This document shows positions 44,827 to 54,933 of a stretch of 64,000 nt of DNA, piece after piece. The DNA comes from Spartinivicinus poritis (GTDB lineage: Bacteria; Pseudomonadota; Gammaproteobacteria; Pseudomonadales; Zooshikellaceae). The DNA lies in the NCBI RefSeq assembly GCF_028858535.1, contig NZ_JAPMOU010000024.1, forward strand, positions 36,788 to 100,787, written 5' to 3'. How positions within the stretch are numbered: the stretch's first letter is position 1; every line of letters starts with the position of its first letter. A program made the position numbers and the translations under genes. The notes beneath the pieces are model-generated. The model saw only the letters and a program-made list of their open reading frames with translations, was not told the origin of the DNA and made no database searches.

Positions 44827-46116
44827 TTATACACTCACGAATAGTTCATATTTAAAATGTTCGTTTATTGCGATACGGTTTTTGTATCTTGACTCCATAA
44901 CTGGGATTTTAACTTTATATCTATTTAACTTGTAAGACAAATCAGCTGTTAGAGGACTACTGCCGCTCCAGCTGTCATTTATGATTGCATCAGTTTTTAT
45001 TAAAAATAAGTCATTAACAGTTGCTGTGGGATTATCCCACTTGTCGAAACCATTTCTTATTTTACTGAATAAATCTATTGCTGGTGTTCTTGACCAATTT
45101 ATGTTTAATATAATACTACCCATTATATTTTCATAGTTGTCAAGATAAATATCTGAACTATTTAGTTTGCCGGAGTAAAATGTTTGCAGTTTATTTCTAT
45201 TTATCAAGGAACTTATTTGGCTGCTTTTTACCAATGCACAAAGCATGTCATCATACTGAGTATCAAATATCTCATCTGTTTCAGGTAGCTGCTTAGAGTT
45301 ATAGCTGCTATCTTCTAAGTCATATAAAGTAAATCCATTATCCATATTCCAGCGTAAATGATAGGTTTTATCTGGGCTAAAATGAAATGTTCTTTCTGAT
45401 CTACTATAATTATTTGTATTAATTTGGTTCCAGCCACGAATAATAAATACTTGGTCTGGCTCAATAGTGAGAGTATTTTCTGTTTGGGTTATTTTGAGCT
45501 TATTGTCCTCCTGCAGTATTTCAGGAAAAATAGGCATACTTAGAAAATGATGTTCACTTTTTAAATGTAAATCATGTACAGCTTTTGCTGTAGCCAGCTT
45601 ATTTGAATCATCTTCATCAATGGCATCGGTTTTTTGAGCAAACTTCTCATCCACATAGCTCCTAGACGCTAGCACGATTGAAGGATCAACCTTAAGCTCA
45701 ATATTTTTCGCATTGGCTACTTCTAAAATCACCTTCAAATAAAGACTACTGCCACTACCTTCTTCAATTTTGGGTTTATAGGTTCTGGGGTATTTGCCAA
45801 TACTAATTAAGTTATCTTGTTCGTCATATAAGCCAAATTCGGTGATACACCAGCCACCTTGTTTGGCTGGTATTTCAGCTTCCACCACTACCCAAAGCGG
45901 ATTCTTTTCATCGACATAAAGGTGGTTGATGTTGCCTGACCAACGTTCTCTTACTAATGAGGTATTTGATTCATTTGGGAAGACTTCTTTACCTTCATCA
46001 GCACCACCGTCACCAACTTTAATAGTGGTTAATTTTAAGGTATCTCCTTGTAAAATAGCATTAGTCAGCTGCGCTTTACCAACGTCAGTTAAAATATTGT
46101 AGTATTTATTTTCCAT
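44827..46116 (-). CDS. Phage tail-collar fibre protein
   Basis: 429 residues with the DUF3751/phage tail-collar N-terminal domain: YYNILTDVGKAQLTNAIL, KLTTIKVGDGGADEG, WCITEFGLYDEQDNLISIGK and SSLYLKVILEVANA are typical of P2-like fibre N-termini that dock to the baseplate. The C-terminal 230 residues have no recognisable family and should form the receptor-binding part. It is the largest gene of a small phage segment with holin and amidase upstream and assembly protein downstream. Confidence 0.82.
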   Translation of the reverse strand: MENKYYNILTDVGKAQLTNAILQGDTLKLTTIKVGDGGADEGKEVFPNESNTSLVRERWSGNINHLYVDEKNPLWVVVEAEIPAKQGGWCITEFGLYDEQDNLISIGKYPRTYKPKIEEGSGSSLYLKVILEVANAKNIELKVDPSIVLASRSYVDEKFAQKTDAIDEDDSNKLATAKAVHDLHLKSEHHFLSMPIFPEILQEDNKLKITQTENTLTIEPDQVFIIRGWNQINTNNYSRSERTFHFSPDKTYHLRWNMDNGFTLYDLEDSSYNSKQLPETDEIFDTQYDDMLCALVKSSQISSLINRNKLQTFYSGKLNSSDIYLDNYENIMGSIILNINWSRTPAIDLFSKIRNGFDKWDNPTATVNDLFLIKTDAIINDSWSGSSPLTADLSYKLNRYKVKIPVMESRYKNRIAINEHFKYELFVSV

Positions 46117-46158
46117 TATTGTTTCTCATACAAACTAGAGTATTCATGAATAATTGTC

Positions 46159-46548
46159 TTATTTAAACTTGGTGATTAAGTAATTGGCTAGCACATTTCT
46201 TAAAATTCGCCTAAAGCCGAAAGTGTCGATATATACTAGAGCTAAGGCATACATATACCATTCAGGAACACTACTGGTTAGTGCAGAAAAGCCTTGTTTA
46301 ACTGGATCATTCATCCCTGGTATAAAACACAAGATGAGAGGAATGACAGTTACCAGTAATAAAAAGTCATCTTTCCAACCTCTTGATTGAATACTCAATG
46401 AGTCCAGCTCAGTAGCACTGATATTTCCCTGTTGAATTTCATCTAATTGCCGTTGATGAATAGCTTGCTTTAATTCTTGCTTACGCTGGCTATTAACTAA
46501 AAGAGTATGAAATACCCCTGTTAAGCTGTTTATTATTGTTGACCACAT
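46159..46548 (-). CDS. Phage holin (3TM type)
   Basis: 129 residues: an N-terminal helix with charged QRKQELKQAIHQRQLDEI, then hydrophobic segments DDFLLLVTVIPLILCFIPG and WYMYALALVYIDTFGFRRIL. The layout fits the Holin_3TM family. It should permeabilise the inner membrane for the amidase encoded upstream. A long repeat element fills the gap between them. Confidence 0.7.
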   Translation of the reverse strand: MWSTIINSLTGVFHTLLVNSQRKQELKQAIHQRQLDEIQQGNISATELDSLSIQSRGWKDDFLLLVTVIPLILCFIPGMNDPVKQGFSALTSSVPEWYMYALALVYIDTFGFRRILRNVLANYLITKFK

Positions 46549-46590
46549 AGATTTTCCATTTATGATTATATATTTCGAGAATGGCTATTT

Positions 46591-46720
46591 TTATAAGCAA
46601 AGCGAATGGTTTTTAGTGGCGGCCGTCGAGCGATGAGGCCCCATGAGTTTATGTATTTATAAATGATTGGGGTGAAGAGCGACGACAACAAACACTAAAG
46701 GCCATTCGAGAAGGTTATAT
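46591..46720 (-). repeat. Structured repeat copy B (between amidase and holin)
   Basis: On the minus strand it begins TATAACCTTCTCGAATGG and supplies the last codons and TAG stop of the amidase gene. The outer stem pairs CGAATGG with CCATTCG and TTTAGTG with CACTAAA; the inner hairpin pairs CCCCA with TGGGG and TTTAT with ATAAA. The unpaired stretch TTTGTTGTCGTCGCTCTTCA is shared almost exactly with copy A at 57368-57387. Confidence 0.75.
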
Positions 46721-47093
46721 CCCACCATTGTTGTACATTGAAGTTAGGACAGCTTTTGTTATTGTCTAAATCTCTATGTCCATAAATTTTCGCTTTAGGA
46801 TATTTCTTTAACCATAGTTTTAACTGGTCGTATAAAGTTTGCATCTGTTGATTTGTGTAATGTTTTCTACCAATTAAACAAATACCTAAACTATCCAGGT
46901 TATGATCTTTTACATGGGCTCCATACCAATACTCAGGCCTGCCATTTTCAATGGTGCCATCTCGTTTAATTATTTTGTGGTAGCCAATCCCGGACCAGCC
47001 CTGTTCCAGGTGCCATCGGTGAATATCCGCTGCTGAGACATCTCTACTATCAGGTGTGTCTGAGCAGTGAACAATAAGTTTGGTGATGTTCAT
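46695..47093 (-). CDS. Phage-type N-acetylmuramoyl-L-alanine amidase (T7 lysozyme-like endolysin)
   Basis: Amidase_2-family endolysin. It parallels T7 lysozyme throughout: LIVHCSDTPDSRDV, IHRWHLEQGWSGIGYHKII, KRDGTIENGRPEYWYGAH, LGICLIG and YGHRDLDNNKSCPNF; zinc ligands should be the first His, the GHRDL His and the Cys in KSCPNF. The ATG ending at 47093 is preferred because AAGGAG lies 6 bp upstream; an earlier in-frame codon adds nine residues. The last six codons and the stop lie inside repeat copy B. Confidence 0.88.
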   Translation of the reverse strand: MNITKLIVHCSDTPDSRDVSAADIHRWHLEQGWSGIGYHKIIKRDGTIENGRPEYWYGAHVKDHNLDSLGICLIGRKHYTNQQMQTLYDQLKLWLKKYPKAKIYGHRDLDNNKSCPNFNVQQWWDITFSNGL

Positions 47094-47262
47094 AAAATGC
47101 TCCTTAACTGTTAGAAGCATTTTATGAATTAAAAAGATGGAGCATCAGGTGAAAAATTTCACTCTTCTGATCTTTTACAGCAAAGTTCTTATGAGCAAGG
47201 AGAGTGAAGATCAAACCAATCAGGTTTTATCCAATGTAGGAAAAATCGCGGAATGGTATATG

Positions 47263-47388
47263 TTTTATCCAAAGCGAAGAGTTGCTTATGCGAGGCGTTA
47301 AGTAATAAATTTCAGGAGCTTATGTGAAATAAGTGACTGAAATTTATTATGAAAACAACAAAGCAGAAACACTATTCGAGAAGGATAA
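47263..47388 (-). repeat. Structured repeat copy C (after trkH stop)
   Basis: On the minus strand it begins a few bases after the trkH TAA with TTATCCTTCTCGAATAG. The inner stem is a perfect 13-bp pair, TAATAAATTTCAG with CTGAAATTTATTA, where copies A and B use CCCCAG/CTGGGG-type pairs. The inner loop pair CTTAT/ATAAG replaces TTTAT/ATAAA of A and B. The 3' end reads CTCTTCGCTTTGGATAA. Shared and compensating positions show it to be homologous with copies A and B. Confidence 0.72.
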
Positions 47389-47390
47389 AA

Positions 47391-48839
47391 TTAGCGGCGC
47401 CAGAATGTTGGGGTTAGTAGTACCAACAAGGTAAAAATCTCCAACCGTCCTAACAACATCGCAAAGCTTAAAATCCATTTAGAAGCATCAGGCAAATTAC
47501 TGTAATTAACCGTTGCTTCACCTAAAGCAGGCCCGAGGTTGTTGATGCAAGATGCGACGGTGGAAAAGGCTGTTTTTAAATCCAAACCGGTTGCTACATT
47601 TGCTAAAAATAGGGCGATAAACAAAAACACATAAGCTGAGAAGAACCCCCAAACGGCTTCGATGACTCGTTCTGGAATGGCATTGGAGCCTAACTTGACG
47701 GGAATAATGGCATTGGGATGAAGCAGCAGTTTTATTTCTCTAAGACCCTGTTTGAAAATAAGCAGGACCCGAATCATTTTCATGCCACCTGCAGTTGAAC
47801 CAGCGCAGCCACCTGCGAAGCTAAGCCAGAGTAGCATGTAAGGTAAAAATACTGGCCAAACCGAAAAGTCTGCAGTCCCAAAGCCTGTTGTAGTGGCAAT
47901 CGATACAACCTCGAAAATGCCATATCTTAACGAGTGGGCAAAGTCATAGGAATTGGTGATAAATAAAATGAGAACAGTTATCAGACAAGTGCAGGCAAGC
48001 ACAAGTAGATAGGTTTTTACCTCAGGGTCGGACAAGTAATGTTTAAAACTACGATGACGCCAGGCGAAAAAGTGTAGGGCAAAGTTAATGCCTGAAATAA
48101 TCATAAAAATGACAATGATAAATTCAGCACCCACTAAATCGAAGTCACCAACACTGCCATCTCGGGTTGAAAACCCACCAATAGCAACTGTAGAAAAGCT
48201 ATGGCAAATCGCATTAAATAGATCCATGCCAGCTAACCATAAAGCAAGGCAACAAGTGACGGTTAGGCTAAGGTAGATATACCAAAGGGCTTTTGCTGTT
48301 TCAGTGATTCGAGGAGTAAGCTTGGTGTCTTTTATAGGACCTGGAGTTTCTGCTCGATATAACTGCATACCACCAATGCCAAGCATAGGTAATATAGCGA
48401 CGGCTAATACTATAATACCCATGCCGCCTAACCACTGGAGTTGTTGGCGATAAAATAAAATGGATTTGGGTAAATGATCTAGCCCAGTAATGACTGTTGC
48501 CCCGGTGGTGGTCAGCCCTGATAGTGACTCAAAAAAAGCATCTGTCACTGATAAATTAAGCTCATCTAACAGGTAAAGTGGAATTGCCCCGAAACTGGCC
48601 AGTACCGTCCAAAATAAAACAGTGACTAAAAACCCATCGCGAGTGCGTAGTTCGTTTTTTGAACGAAATACAGGTAGCCATATACAACACCCGCTGACTA
48701 ATGTGATAAGAAAGGCGTCTAAAAAAACAGCAACTTCTTTTTCACCATAAATTTGCGCAACAATTGCGGGAGGTAGCTGCGTAATGCTAAACAGCATTAA
48801 TAGTATGCCTAACACTTTTGAGATAGTAGAAAAGTGCAT
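47391..48839 (-). CDS. trkH: Trk/Ktr potassium uptake channel subunit TrkH
   Basis: 482-residue TrkH-family membrane protein with four M1-P-M2 repeats. P-loop glycine motifs appear as SGLTTTGATVITG, STVAIGGFSTRDG, ATTTGFGTADF and NNLGPALG. It takes up potassium and is gated by the cytoplasmic TrkA ring encoded just upstream (18 bp gap), forming one operon. ATG start ending at 48839. Confidence 0.94.
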   Translation of the reverse strand: MHFSTISKVLGILLMLFSITQLPPAIVAQIYGEKEVAVFLDAFLITLVSGCCIWLPVFRSKNELRTRDGFLVTVLFWTVLASFGAIPLYLLDELNLSVTDAFFESLSGLTTTGATVITGLDHLPKSILFYRQQLQWLGGMGIIVLAVAILPMLGIGGMQLYRAETPGPIKDTKLTPRITETAKALWYIYLSLTVTCCLALWLAGMDLFNAICHSFSTVAIGGFSTRDGSVGDFDLVGAEFIIVIFMIISGINFALHFFAWRHRSFKHYLSDPEVKTYLLVLACTCLITVLILFITNSYDFAHSLRYGIFEVVSIATTTGFGTADFSVWPVFLPYMLLWLSFAGGCAGSTAGGMKMIRVLLIFKQGLREIKLLLHPNAIIPVKLGSNAIPERVIEAVWGFFSAYVFLFIALFLANVATGLDLKTAFSTVASCINNLGPALGEATVNYSNLPDASKWILSFAMLLGRLEIFTLLVLLTPTFWRR

Positions 48840-48857
48840 GGGTAAGAAATTCCTGAT

Positions 48858-50231
48858 TTAGAAGAACGTTAGGCCAACCTGGAAAAGGCGCTCTACTTCT
48901 TTAATTCGGCGCTTATCAACCAAAAACATAATCACATGGTCATCAGACTCAATAACAATATGATCGTGGGCAATTATCACTTCTCCATTACGCACAATGG
49001 CACCAATGGAAGTACCTTCAGGTAATGGAACTTCACCAATTTTTTTGCCAACCACTTTCGATGACTTTTCATCACCGTGGGCAATTGCTTCAATGGCTTC
49101 TGCAGCACCACGACGTAAAGAGTGTACATTAACTACATCACCCCGTCTTACATGGGTGAGCAAGCTACCGATGGTGGCTGTTTGTGGAGAAATCGCAATA
49201 TCAATTTCACCCCCTTGAACTAGATCTACATAGGCGGGGTTATTAATAAGGGCCATTACCTTTCTTGCACCCATTCTTTTGGCCAGCATCGCTGACATGA
49301 TGTTGGCTTCATCATCATTGGTTAAGGAGCAAAAAATATCGGTTTCTTCAATGTTTTCATGCAGCAATAAATCTTTATCAGAGGCATGACCATTGAACAC
49401 CAGGGTTTTATCCAGCCGTTGGGAAAGTTGATGACAGCGGTCGATATGTTTTTCGATAAGCTTAACGTTGTAATGATTTTCTATATTGGAGGCCAGGCGC
49501 TCTCCAATATTACCGCCCCCAGCAATAATAATGCGCTTGTAGTTTTCATCTAGCCGGCGCATTTCACTCATCACATCACGGATGTGTTTTCTTGCAGCGA
49601 TAAAAAATACTTCATCATCAGCTTCAATAACCGTGGTACCTTCTGGCAAAATGGGAGTGCCGCGCCGGAAAATAGCCGCTACTCGGGTATCTACCGAAGG
49701 CATGTGCTCGCGAATATAACGTAACTCCTGACCAACTAGCGGACCACCGTAGTAAGCTTTTACTGCCACTAATTGCAGTGCACCATCGGCAAAGTCAACC
49801 ACTTGCAATGCACCTGGGTGTTCAATTAATCGCTGAATATAGTTAGTAACGATGCGCTCAGGGCTGATGATGACATCCACTGGAATGACATCATTTTGAA
49901 ATAACTCAGGGTGTGATAGATAAGCGTTCTGACGGATACGCGCAATTTTGGTGGGGGTGCGAAACAAAGTGTAAGCCACCTGGCAAGCAATCATATTTTC
50001 TTCGTCACTATTGGTGACGGCTACCAGCATATCAGCATCATCAGCACCAGCCTGCTTTAATACGTTCGGGAATGAGGCTCGCCCTGTAATCGAGCGAATA
50101 TCTACCCGGTCCTGCAACTCGCGCAGTCGCTCGGCATTAGTATCAACAATGGTGATGTCGTTGGCTTCGCTAGCCAGGTTTTCTGCTAATGTACCGCCAA
50201 CCTGGCCAGCCCCCAATATAATGATTTTCAT
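48858..50231 (-). CDS. trkA: Trk potassium uptake regulatory subunit TrkA
   Basis: 457 residues with two RCK units: NAD-binding Rossmann starts [17 protein letters not shown] and [18 protein letters not shown], each followed by a TrkA_C domain ([32 protein letters not shown]). It binds NAD(H)/ATP and gates TrkH. It is co-directional with rsmB upstream (48 bp) and trkH downstream, the usual order in gammaproteobacteria. Confidence 0.96.
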   Translation of the reverse strand: MKIIILGAGQVGGTLAENLASEANDITIVDTNAERLRELQDRVDIRSITGRASFPNVLKQAGADDADMLVAVTNSDEENMIACQVAYTLFRTPTKIARIRQNAYLSHPELFQNDVIPVDVIISPERIVTNYIQRLIEHPGALQVVDFADGALQLVAVKAYYGGPLVGQELRYIREHMPSVDTRVAAIFRRGTPILPEGTTVIEADDEVFFIAARKHIRDVMSEMRRLDENYKRIIIAGGGNIGERLASNIENHYNVKLIEKHIDRCHQLSQRLDKTLVFNGHASDKDLLLHENIEETDIFCSLTNDDEANIMSAMLAKRMGARKVMALINNPAYVDLVQGGEIDIAISPQTATIGSLLTHVRRGDVVNVHSLRRGAAEAIEAIAHGDEKSSKVVGKKIGEVPLPEGTSIGAIVRNGEVIIAHDHIVIESDDHVIMFLVDKRRIKEVERLFQVGLTFF

Positions 50232-50279
50232 CTGCTAAAAGCTTATTTGTTGTTATTACCGTTATTTGATAATGCAAGT

Positions 50280-51587
50280 CTAGGTTTTTAACAAGCAGGC
50301 GTAAAAGAAACCGTCATGACCGTTGATCTGTGGTAGCAATTGTCTGCCGGTACCCGTATCGATACCCCAGTTAGTATCAATAGGGCTGAGTGCTGCATCA
50401 GCCTGATTTTCAAGAAAATCTAACACTACTTCAGCATTTTCTTCTGGAATAACCGAACAGGTGGCATACACCAGTCGTCCCCCAGGTTTCAGTAATTGCC
50501 ATAGTGCAGTGAGAATACTTTGCTGAGTAACGGCTAAATTATCGATATCATCAGGTCGTCTAAGCAGTTTAATATCTGGGTGACGTCTGATTACCCCAGT
50601 GGCAGAGCAAGGTGCATCTAATAAGATACGATCAAACTCGCGTCCATCCCACCAGCTGAGTGGTTTACTGGCATCTCCCTCTACTACTTGGCAGTTAAGA
50701 TCAAGCCGGTGCAGATTTTCCTTCACTTTCCCTAGTCGCTGTCCATCAACATCCAGTGCAATCACTTCGGCTAGCTCTGGCTGCGTCTCTATAATATGGC
50801 AAGTTTTTCCACCAGGGGCCGCACAGGCATCAAGCACTCGCTGACCAGGCTGTAAATCTAATAAAGTGGCAGAAAGCTGTGCTGCTTCATCTTGTACACT
50901 CACCAGGCCTTCACTAAAGCCTGGGATTTTCAGTACAGGGACAGGCTGTTTAAGAGTGACGGCAGACTTTGCAAACTGACATGGAGTTGCTTCAATGCCA
51001 GCTTCATTACATTGGCTTAAGAAATCATCACGAGTTATTTTGCTTAGATTAACCCGCAGAGTCATGGGGGGATGGCTGTTGTTAGCTTCAATAATTTGTG
51101 GCCAATGATCAGGCCAGTGATGAATAAGTAACTCGCGGAGCCAATCAGGGTGCGAAGTTAATGTTTCTGGGGTTTGATCAGCTTGTTCCAGCAGTTGCTG
51201 TTGTTGGCGCTGAAACTGCCTTAATACACCATTAACCAAACCCTTTGCCCAGTTTTTTTTCAGTAGCTGACAGGCGCCTACTGTTTCACCAATGGCTGCA
51301 TGGGCTGGAATGCGGGTATAAACCAGTTGGTATAAGCCAAGTAATATCAATGCAAATATATCAGCATCTTTACTTTTTAGCGGCTTTGACAGTAACTGCT
51401 TGCTACACGATGAGAGTCGAAAATACCAACGTAGCGTTCCGTAGCACAGCTCTTGCAATAGGCTGCGGTCTCTGGGTGCTACCTGTTGGCTAAATTGGGG
51501 TAGTATCTGGCTAAGTGACTGGCCTTGATTAATAACTTCTTTAATGGCTTTAGCTGCAACCATTCGCACCGGCTGATGGTCTGACAT
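50280..51587 (-). CDS. rsmB: 16S rRNA (cytosine-967-C5)-methyltransferase RsmB
   Basis: 435 residues: N-terminal NusB-like RNA-binding domain, then a SAM methyltransferase with DACAAPGGKTCHII, the conserved DAPCSATGVIRRHPDIK and the catalytic Cys in YATCSVIPEENAE. It methylates C967 of 16S rRNA. The start overlaps the fmt stop by one base (TAATG), so translation is coupled. Confidence 0.95.
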   Translation of the reverse strand: MSDHQPVRMVAAKAIKEVINQGQSLSQILPQFSQQVAPRDRSLLQELCYGTLRWYFRLSSCSKQLLSKPLKSKDADIFALILLGLYQLVYTRIPAHAAIGETVGACQLLKKNWAKGLVNGVLRQFQRQQQQLLEQADQTPETLTSHPDWLRELLIHHWPDHWPQIIEANNSHPPMTLRVNLSKITRDDFLSQCNEAGIEATPCQFAKSAVTLKQPVPVLKIPGFSEGLVSVQDEAAQLSATLLDLQPGQRVLDACAAPGGKTCHIIETQPELAEVIALDVDGQRLGKVKENLHRLDLNCQVVEGDASKPLSWWDGREFDRILLDAPCSATGVIRRHPDIKLLRRPDDIDNLAVTQQSILTALWQLLKPGGRLVYATCSVIPEENAEVVLDFLENQADAALSPIDTNWGIDTGTGRQLLPQINGHDGFFYACLLKT

Positions 51588-52549
51588 TAGCTTAACTTAA
51601 CCCCCGGTTGAAACTTCTCTTTGCGACTATTCAAAAGTTCTTGAACACTCATTGATTTACTATTGGGAAGCTGTAGCTTAGTTATACATAACGAACCCTT
51701 ACCACAAGCAATATTTAACCCTTCTTTATTGGCAGAGATAATAGTGCCGGGTGCCTGATCAGAGCTATTTACTGAAGAAGTGGCTAAGGGCTTGGCTTCC
51801 CAAATTCGAATACGTTGGCCATCAAGTTCAGTAAAAGCAACTGGCCAAGGATTGAAAGCCCGAACTAAGCAGTCAAGCTCAGCTGCTGATTGTTGCCAGT
51901 CAATATGGGCTTCTTGCTTGGAAAGCTTATGTGCATAGCTAGCATTATCATGGTCCTGTACTTGTGGTTGTAATTGACCATCAGCTATCTGTTGTAATGT
52001 ATTGAGTAGTGCAGGTGAGCCGATTTCAGCCAATTTGTCGTGTAGTGAACCACCTGTTTCTTGATCAGATATGTCACATTCACTGATCATGAGCATGTCA
52101 CCAGTATCAAGCCCAACATCCATTTGCATAATGGTGACGCCGGTGGTGTTGTCACCTGCTGCAATTGCTCGTTGAATGGGGGCAGCACCTCGCCATTTAG
52201 GTAATAGAGAAGCATGGACATTAATACAACCAAAGCGGGGTGTTTCTAGAATGGCTTTTGGCAGTAATAAACCATAAGCAACCACTACCATCACATCAGG
52301 GTTAAGACTGGCGAGCTCTTCTTGAGCTTCTTCTGATTTTAAACTGGTAGGTTGAAATACAGGTATTTGATGGGCTTCTGTTAACACTTTCACAGGGCTT
52401 GGGGTTAGCTTTCTGCCACGGCCTGATGGGCGATCTGGCTGAGTGTAAGCGGCGATAACTTGATGCTGGCTATCCAGTAAAGTCTGTAAATGGATAGCTG
52501 CAAACTCTGGGGTACCGGCGAAAACGATGCGTAGTGGCTTTGTGCTCAT
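51587..52549 (-). CDS. fmt: Methionyl-tRNA formyltransferase
   Basis: Formylates initiator Met-tRNA with 10-formyl-THF. N-terminal RIVFAGTPEFAAIHL, the catalytic signature INVHASLLPKWRGAAPIQRAI and the C-terminal OB-like domain are present. The ATG ending at 52549 (MSTKPLRIVFAGTP) is preferred; a longer frame to 52597 would read through the intrinsic terminator that separates fmt from def. Upstream def, downstream rsmB: the standard cluster. Confidence 0.95.
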   Translation of the reverse strand: MSTKPLRIVFAGTPEFAAIHLQTLLDSQHQVIAAYTQPDRPSGRGRKLTPSPVKVLTEAHQIPVFQPTSLKSEEAQEELASLNPDVMVVVAYGLLLPKAILETPRFGCINVHASLLPKWRGAAPIQRAIAAGDNTTGVTIMQMDVGLDTGDMLMISECDISDQETGGSLHDKLAEIGSPALLNTLQQIADGQLQPQVQDHDNASYAHKLSKQEAHIDWQQSAAELDCLVRAFNPWPVAFTELDGQRIRIWEAKPLATSSVNSSDQAPGTIISANKEGLNIACGKGSLCITKLQLPNSKSMSVQELLNSRKEKFQPGVKLS

Positions 52550-52571
52550 GGAATCTTGGTTATAGTTAAAT

Positions 52572-52601
52572 AAAAAAGGGTTGTCGCTTGGCAACAACCC
52601 T
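52572..52601 (-). terminator. Intrinsic terminator between def and fmt
   Basis: Minus strand: AGGGTTGT and ACAACCCT form an 8-bp stem with a loop of about 9 nt, followed directly by TTTTTT. It is an excellent rho-independent terminator downstream of def, so fmt-rsmB need their own promoter or read-through. Confidence 0.85.
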
Positions 52602-52683
52602 AAATCGATAAATCTATATCAAGACAGCTTCATATGGCAACTAGTTAGTGTAATAGCATTTTAAGACACTGAGCCTTTGACTA

Positions 52684-53193
52684 TTAGGCTGTTTGTAAAC
52701 GGTGCTGTTTTTCTAGCTTCTTCTTAATTCGGTTACGTTTTAATGGCGATATATAATCAACAAACAGTTTGCCATTAAGATGGTCAATTTCGTGTTGAAC
52801 ACATACTGCTAACAAACCTTCACACTCCATGGTGAATTGCTCGCCATCCAGGTTTAGTGCGGTGAGCTTAATTCTTTCTGGACGGGTGACATCCTCGTAA
52901 AAGCCAGGCACTGATAAGCAGCCTTCCTGCATGTGGTCAAGCTTGTCAGTTAATACTTCAAACTCAGGGTTGATGAGTACATAAGGTTGGCTTTTGTCTT
53001 CAGAAACGTCAATAACGACTAATCGTTTATGCACATTTACCTGAGTAGCTGCCAGGCCAATCCCTGGTGCTTGGTACATGGTTTCTAGCATGTCATCGGC
53101 TAGCTTACGAATAGAGTCGTCTACTTTTTCTACCGGTGTTGCTTTGATTCTTAGACGTGAATCAGGAAACTCTAAAATATCTAAAACGGCCAT
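52684..53193 (-). CDS. def: Peptide deformylase
   Basis: 169-residue type I iron/zinc peptide deformylase, removing the formyl group from new proteins. All three motifs are present: [18 protein letters not shown] and QHEIDHLNG, giving the Cys and two His metal ligands. It is divergent from a LysM-protein gene as in many gammaproteobacteria. Confidence 0.96.
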   Translation of the reverse strand: MAVLDILEFPDSRLRIKATPVEKVDDSIRKLADDMLETMYQAPGIGLAATQVNVHKRLVVIDVSEDKSQPYVLINPEFEVLTDKLDHMQEGCLSVPGFYEDVTRPERIKLTALNLDGEQFTMECEGLLAVCVQHEIDHLNGKLFVDYISPLKRNRIKKKLEKQHRLQTA

Positions 53194-53820
53194 TCTGCTT
53201 GATATCCTCGAAAATCGTTATAGCTAATTTTATTGTTGATAAGCTAGCTTGGCAATGACTGAAAAGCGAACACTTAACCCATCATAAAGAGATCACTCTA
53301 GGGTCTTAAATAGAAAATCTAAAGTTTAGAGTACTATTCACTATATCAGTTGCTAATATGTAATTATGCCAGCTTATAAGAGTGGCTTATTTCACAAAAT
53401 TTGGTGTTGATACCCTGTATTCCTTTAATGAGTGCGCTATATTGCGCATAGAGAGTGTGAACAGTTTCTAATGCTATAAGAGACTTGTTATAGATAGTTG
53501 GCATATTGTCTGACTATTTTCTTTAATAAAATAGCTTAAGTGACTGTTTGTAGCTGAATCTGGGTGCTGTGCAAGACAAGCGTTTTACTTGTTAGCTGAC
53601 TGTTGTGATTAACCAGCGCAGTGAACAGTTTGGAGAGGGGGAGTCTTTGCTCCAATCGTTAGTTGTTTACAGCAGTAGTCTGAATATTTCTGTGGTTTGG
53701 TGAAATCTTCGGACTAGTATATTTGAAATGAAATAATCAATGCTGCTTGTTTTCCCTTTTTTACAGGGTTTAAACGGGTAGTGAATGCCAACATGATAAG
53801 TAATAATAAAGGATAACACC
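53194..53820. other. 627-bp divergent intergenic region between def and LysM gene
   Basis: No supported gene; frames on both strands are short and lack family resemblance. It should hold the divergent promoters of def and the LysM gene. A modest hairpin TTGGAG/CTCCAA lies near 53630-53656. Nothing else stands out. Confidence 0.35.
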
Positions 53821-54849
53821 ATGAGGAAATCGCTTCTTGGGGTTGTTTTTTCCTGCCTGGTCAGCTTTTCAACCGTGGCTGCTGAAAATCCCATCCGAGC
53901 TGATCATCCTAACTCTTACACCGTAAAAAAAGGTGATACGTTGTGGGATATAGCTAACCGTTTTCTAACAAAGCCCTGGATGTGGCCTGCAATTTGGCAC
54001 GTAAATCCAATTATTAAAAACCCCCACCTTATTTATCCAGGAGACCAGATAAACTTGGTTTATATTGATGGTAAACCTTATCTGACTATTGGTAAACGAG
54101 GGGCTGGGGGAGTGATTAAGCTGAGCCCGAAAATTCGTAAAACTCCAATTAAATCGGCGATCCCTGCTATTCCATTGAATGCTATTAATAGCTTCATGGA
54201 CAGAAGCCGTATAATTGATGATGAAGAAGTTATTGAAAAAGCTCCGTATGTCATTTCTAGTCGACAAGAGAGGATTATTAACGGCGTCAATGACCTCATT
54301 TATGCTCGTGGCGAATTTAAAGACGATGCATCAGCTTATGGTATCTTCCGTCGTGCAGAGCGATTTACTGACCCAAAAACTAATGAGTTTTTAGGCGTGA
54401 TGGTGATGGACATTGGTGTTGGAGAGATTAAAGACGTTGCTAATGATATTGCCACTATCAATATTACTGAGAGTAATAGTGAAATCAGAGTTGGCGACCG
54501 GATGCTGGAAACGGAAGAGCGTCGTCTGCAACCAGTTTTTCACCCCAGCTCACCTAAAAAAGATGTGGAGGGAGAAATTCTAGCTGTGGTTGGCGGGGTT
54601 AACCAAATTGGTCAGTTTGATAATGTGGTTATTAACCGGGGTACGCGTGATGGTTTAGAGACTGGTAATATCATGACTATTACCACAAAGTTAACCATTA
54701 AAGACCATGTGACTAAACAATATGTTGAAATGCCACCTGATGAAGTGGGCTTATTGATGATATATCGCCCGTTTGAGAAAGTAAGTTATGCAGTGGTATT
54801 AAAGGCGACACAACCTATTAAAACGGGAGATGGTGTCATTAACCCTTAA
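53821..54849 (+). CDS. LysM peptidoglycan-binding domain protein
   Basis: Signal peptide (about 1-21) and one LysM domain at residues 32-80 (YTVKKGDTLWDIANRFLTKP, ending NPHLIYPGDQINL), followed by about 260 residues of conserved beta-rich sequence. It belongs to the LysM protein commonly encoded between def and dprA in gammaproteobacteria; its exact role is not established, but it should bind periplasmic peptidoglycan. Confidence 0.88.
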   Translation: MRKSLLGVVFSCLVSFSTVAAENPIRADHPNSYTVKKGDTLWDIANRFLTKPWMWPAIWHVNPIIKNPHLIYPGDQINLVYIDGKPYLTIGKRGAGGVIKLSPKIRKTPIKSAIPAIPLNAINSFMDRSRIIDDEEVIEKAPYVISSRQERIINGVNDLIYARGEFKDDASAYGIFRRAERFTDPKTNEFLGVMVMDIGVGEIKDVANDIATINITESNSEIRVGDRMLETEERRLQPVFHPSSPKKDVEGEILAVVGGVNQIGQFDNVVINRGTRDGLETGNIMTITTKLTIKDHVTKQYVEMPPDEVGLLMIYRPFEKVSYAVVLKATQPIKTGDGVINP

Positions 54850-54888
54850 ATAGACCCTACGCTTTGGGTATAGCCATTTCATAAATTC

Positions 54889-54907
54889 TGGGGCATATTT
54901 TGCCCCA
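54889..54907 (+). terminator. Short GC-rich stem-loop before dprA
   Basis: TGGGGCA and TGCCCCA pair around a TATTT loop, 40 bp after the LysM stop and 27 bp before the dprA start. It may partly terminate the LysM transcript. Confidence 0.5.
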
Positions 54908-54933
54908 TCCCTCCCTGCTAAAGAACAGAAAAC

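Noticed and set aside
53667..53894. 75-codon minus frame overlapping the LysM gene start
   Set aside because: Antisense to the LysM signal peptide, no resemblance to any family.
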